Source: Cobetia crustatorum
Lineage (GTDB): Bacteria > Pseudomonadota > Gammaproteobacteria > Pseudomonadales > Halomonadaceae
Assembly: GCF_000591415.1 (NCBI RefSeq)
Contig: NZ_JEMF01000040.1
Span: 1-52,455, forward strand
Reading direction: 5' to 3'
Length of the DNA stretch: 52,455 bases
Shown one piece after another: positions 51,477-52,455 of this stretch. The translations under genes were made by a program, and so were the position numbers. The notes beneath the pieces are model-generated. The model made no database searches. It was not told the DNA's origin and saw only the letters and a list, made by a program, of their open reading frames with translations. Each line of letters begins with the position of its first letter. Within the stretch, counting starts at the first letter, position 1.

Positions 51477-52455
<979 letters not shown>

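Overview
This 52.5 kb window is a chromosomal core region of a gammaproteobacterium. Protein sequences and gene order fit the Halomonadaceae (Halomonas, Cobetia, Chromohalobacter group). Several blocks match the order known from Pseudomonas and E. coli: recN-grpE-dnaK-dnaJ, dapB-carAB-greA, rlmE-ftsH-folP-glmM, secG-tRNA-Leu-tRNA-fMet-rimP-nusA-infB-rbfA-truB-rpsO-pnp, panDCB-folK-pcnB, cbrB-gluQ-dksA, and metW-metX-yggT-proC-yggS-pilT. The family assignment is inference from protein similarity, not from rRNA. I see no insertion sequence, prophage, CRISPR array or rRNA gene.

Layout. 1-8500: end of a likely rnfH, then bamE, fur, recN with an SOS box, the heat-shock operon grpE-dnaK-dnaJ with two good sigma-32 promoters, and an esterase-like lipoprotein. 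8700-15000: dapB, a long carAB leader with an intrinsic terminator, carA, carB, greA. 15288-22863: yhbY, rlmE, ftsH, folP, glmM, tpiA, secG. 22927-31951: tRNA-Leu(GAG), initiator tRNA, then the ribosome maturation, translation and RNA decay operon. 32092-38866: on the minus strand a thiolase, the pantothenate genes, folK, pcnB and a 1.1 kb gap without protein genes. 38867-44325: cbrB, gluQ, dksA (minus), an aminotransferase and sfsA (plus). 44353-52455: Rieske protein, ChaN-like protein, thioesterase, metW/metX, yggT, proC, yggS, and pilT cut by the window end.

The most interesting locus is 37914-38478. On the minus strand, between cbrB and pcnB, a sigma-54 promoter element precedes a run of about nine AANAANAA (CA) motifs, six of them in hairpin loops, and the run ends at a strong intrinsic terminator. 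This is the position and architecture of the Pseudomonas small RNA CrcZ, which titrates Hfq/Crc in carbon catabolite repression. The predicted RNA is about 540 nt. The sensor-kinase gene cbrA, which in Pseudomonas sits between gluQ and cbrB, is absent here (114 nt gap), and the CbrB receiver domain lacks two usually conserved residues. This suggests a rewired CbrB-CrcZ circuit.

Sequence quality. dnaK, nusA, infB (twice) and the aminotransferase each carry a -1 frameshift, and all five can be explained by loss of a single G or C in a short GC tract. The simplest reading is consensus error, not real gene loss. These genes are annotated across the break.
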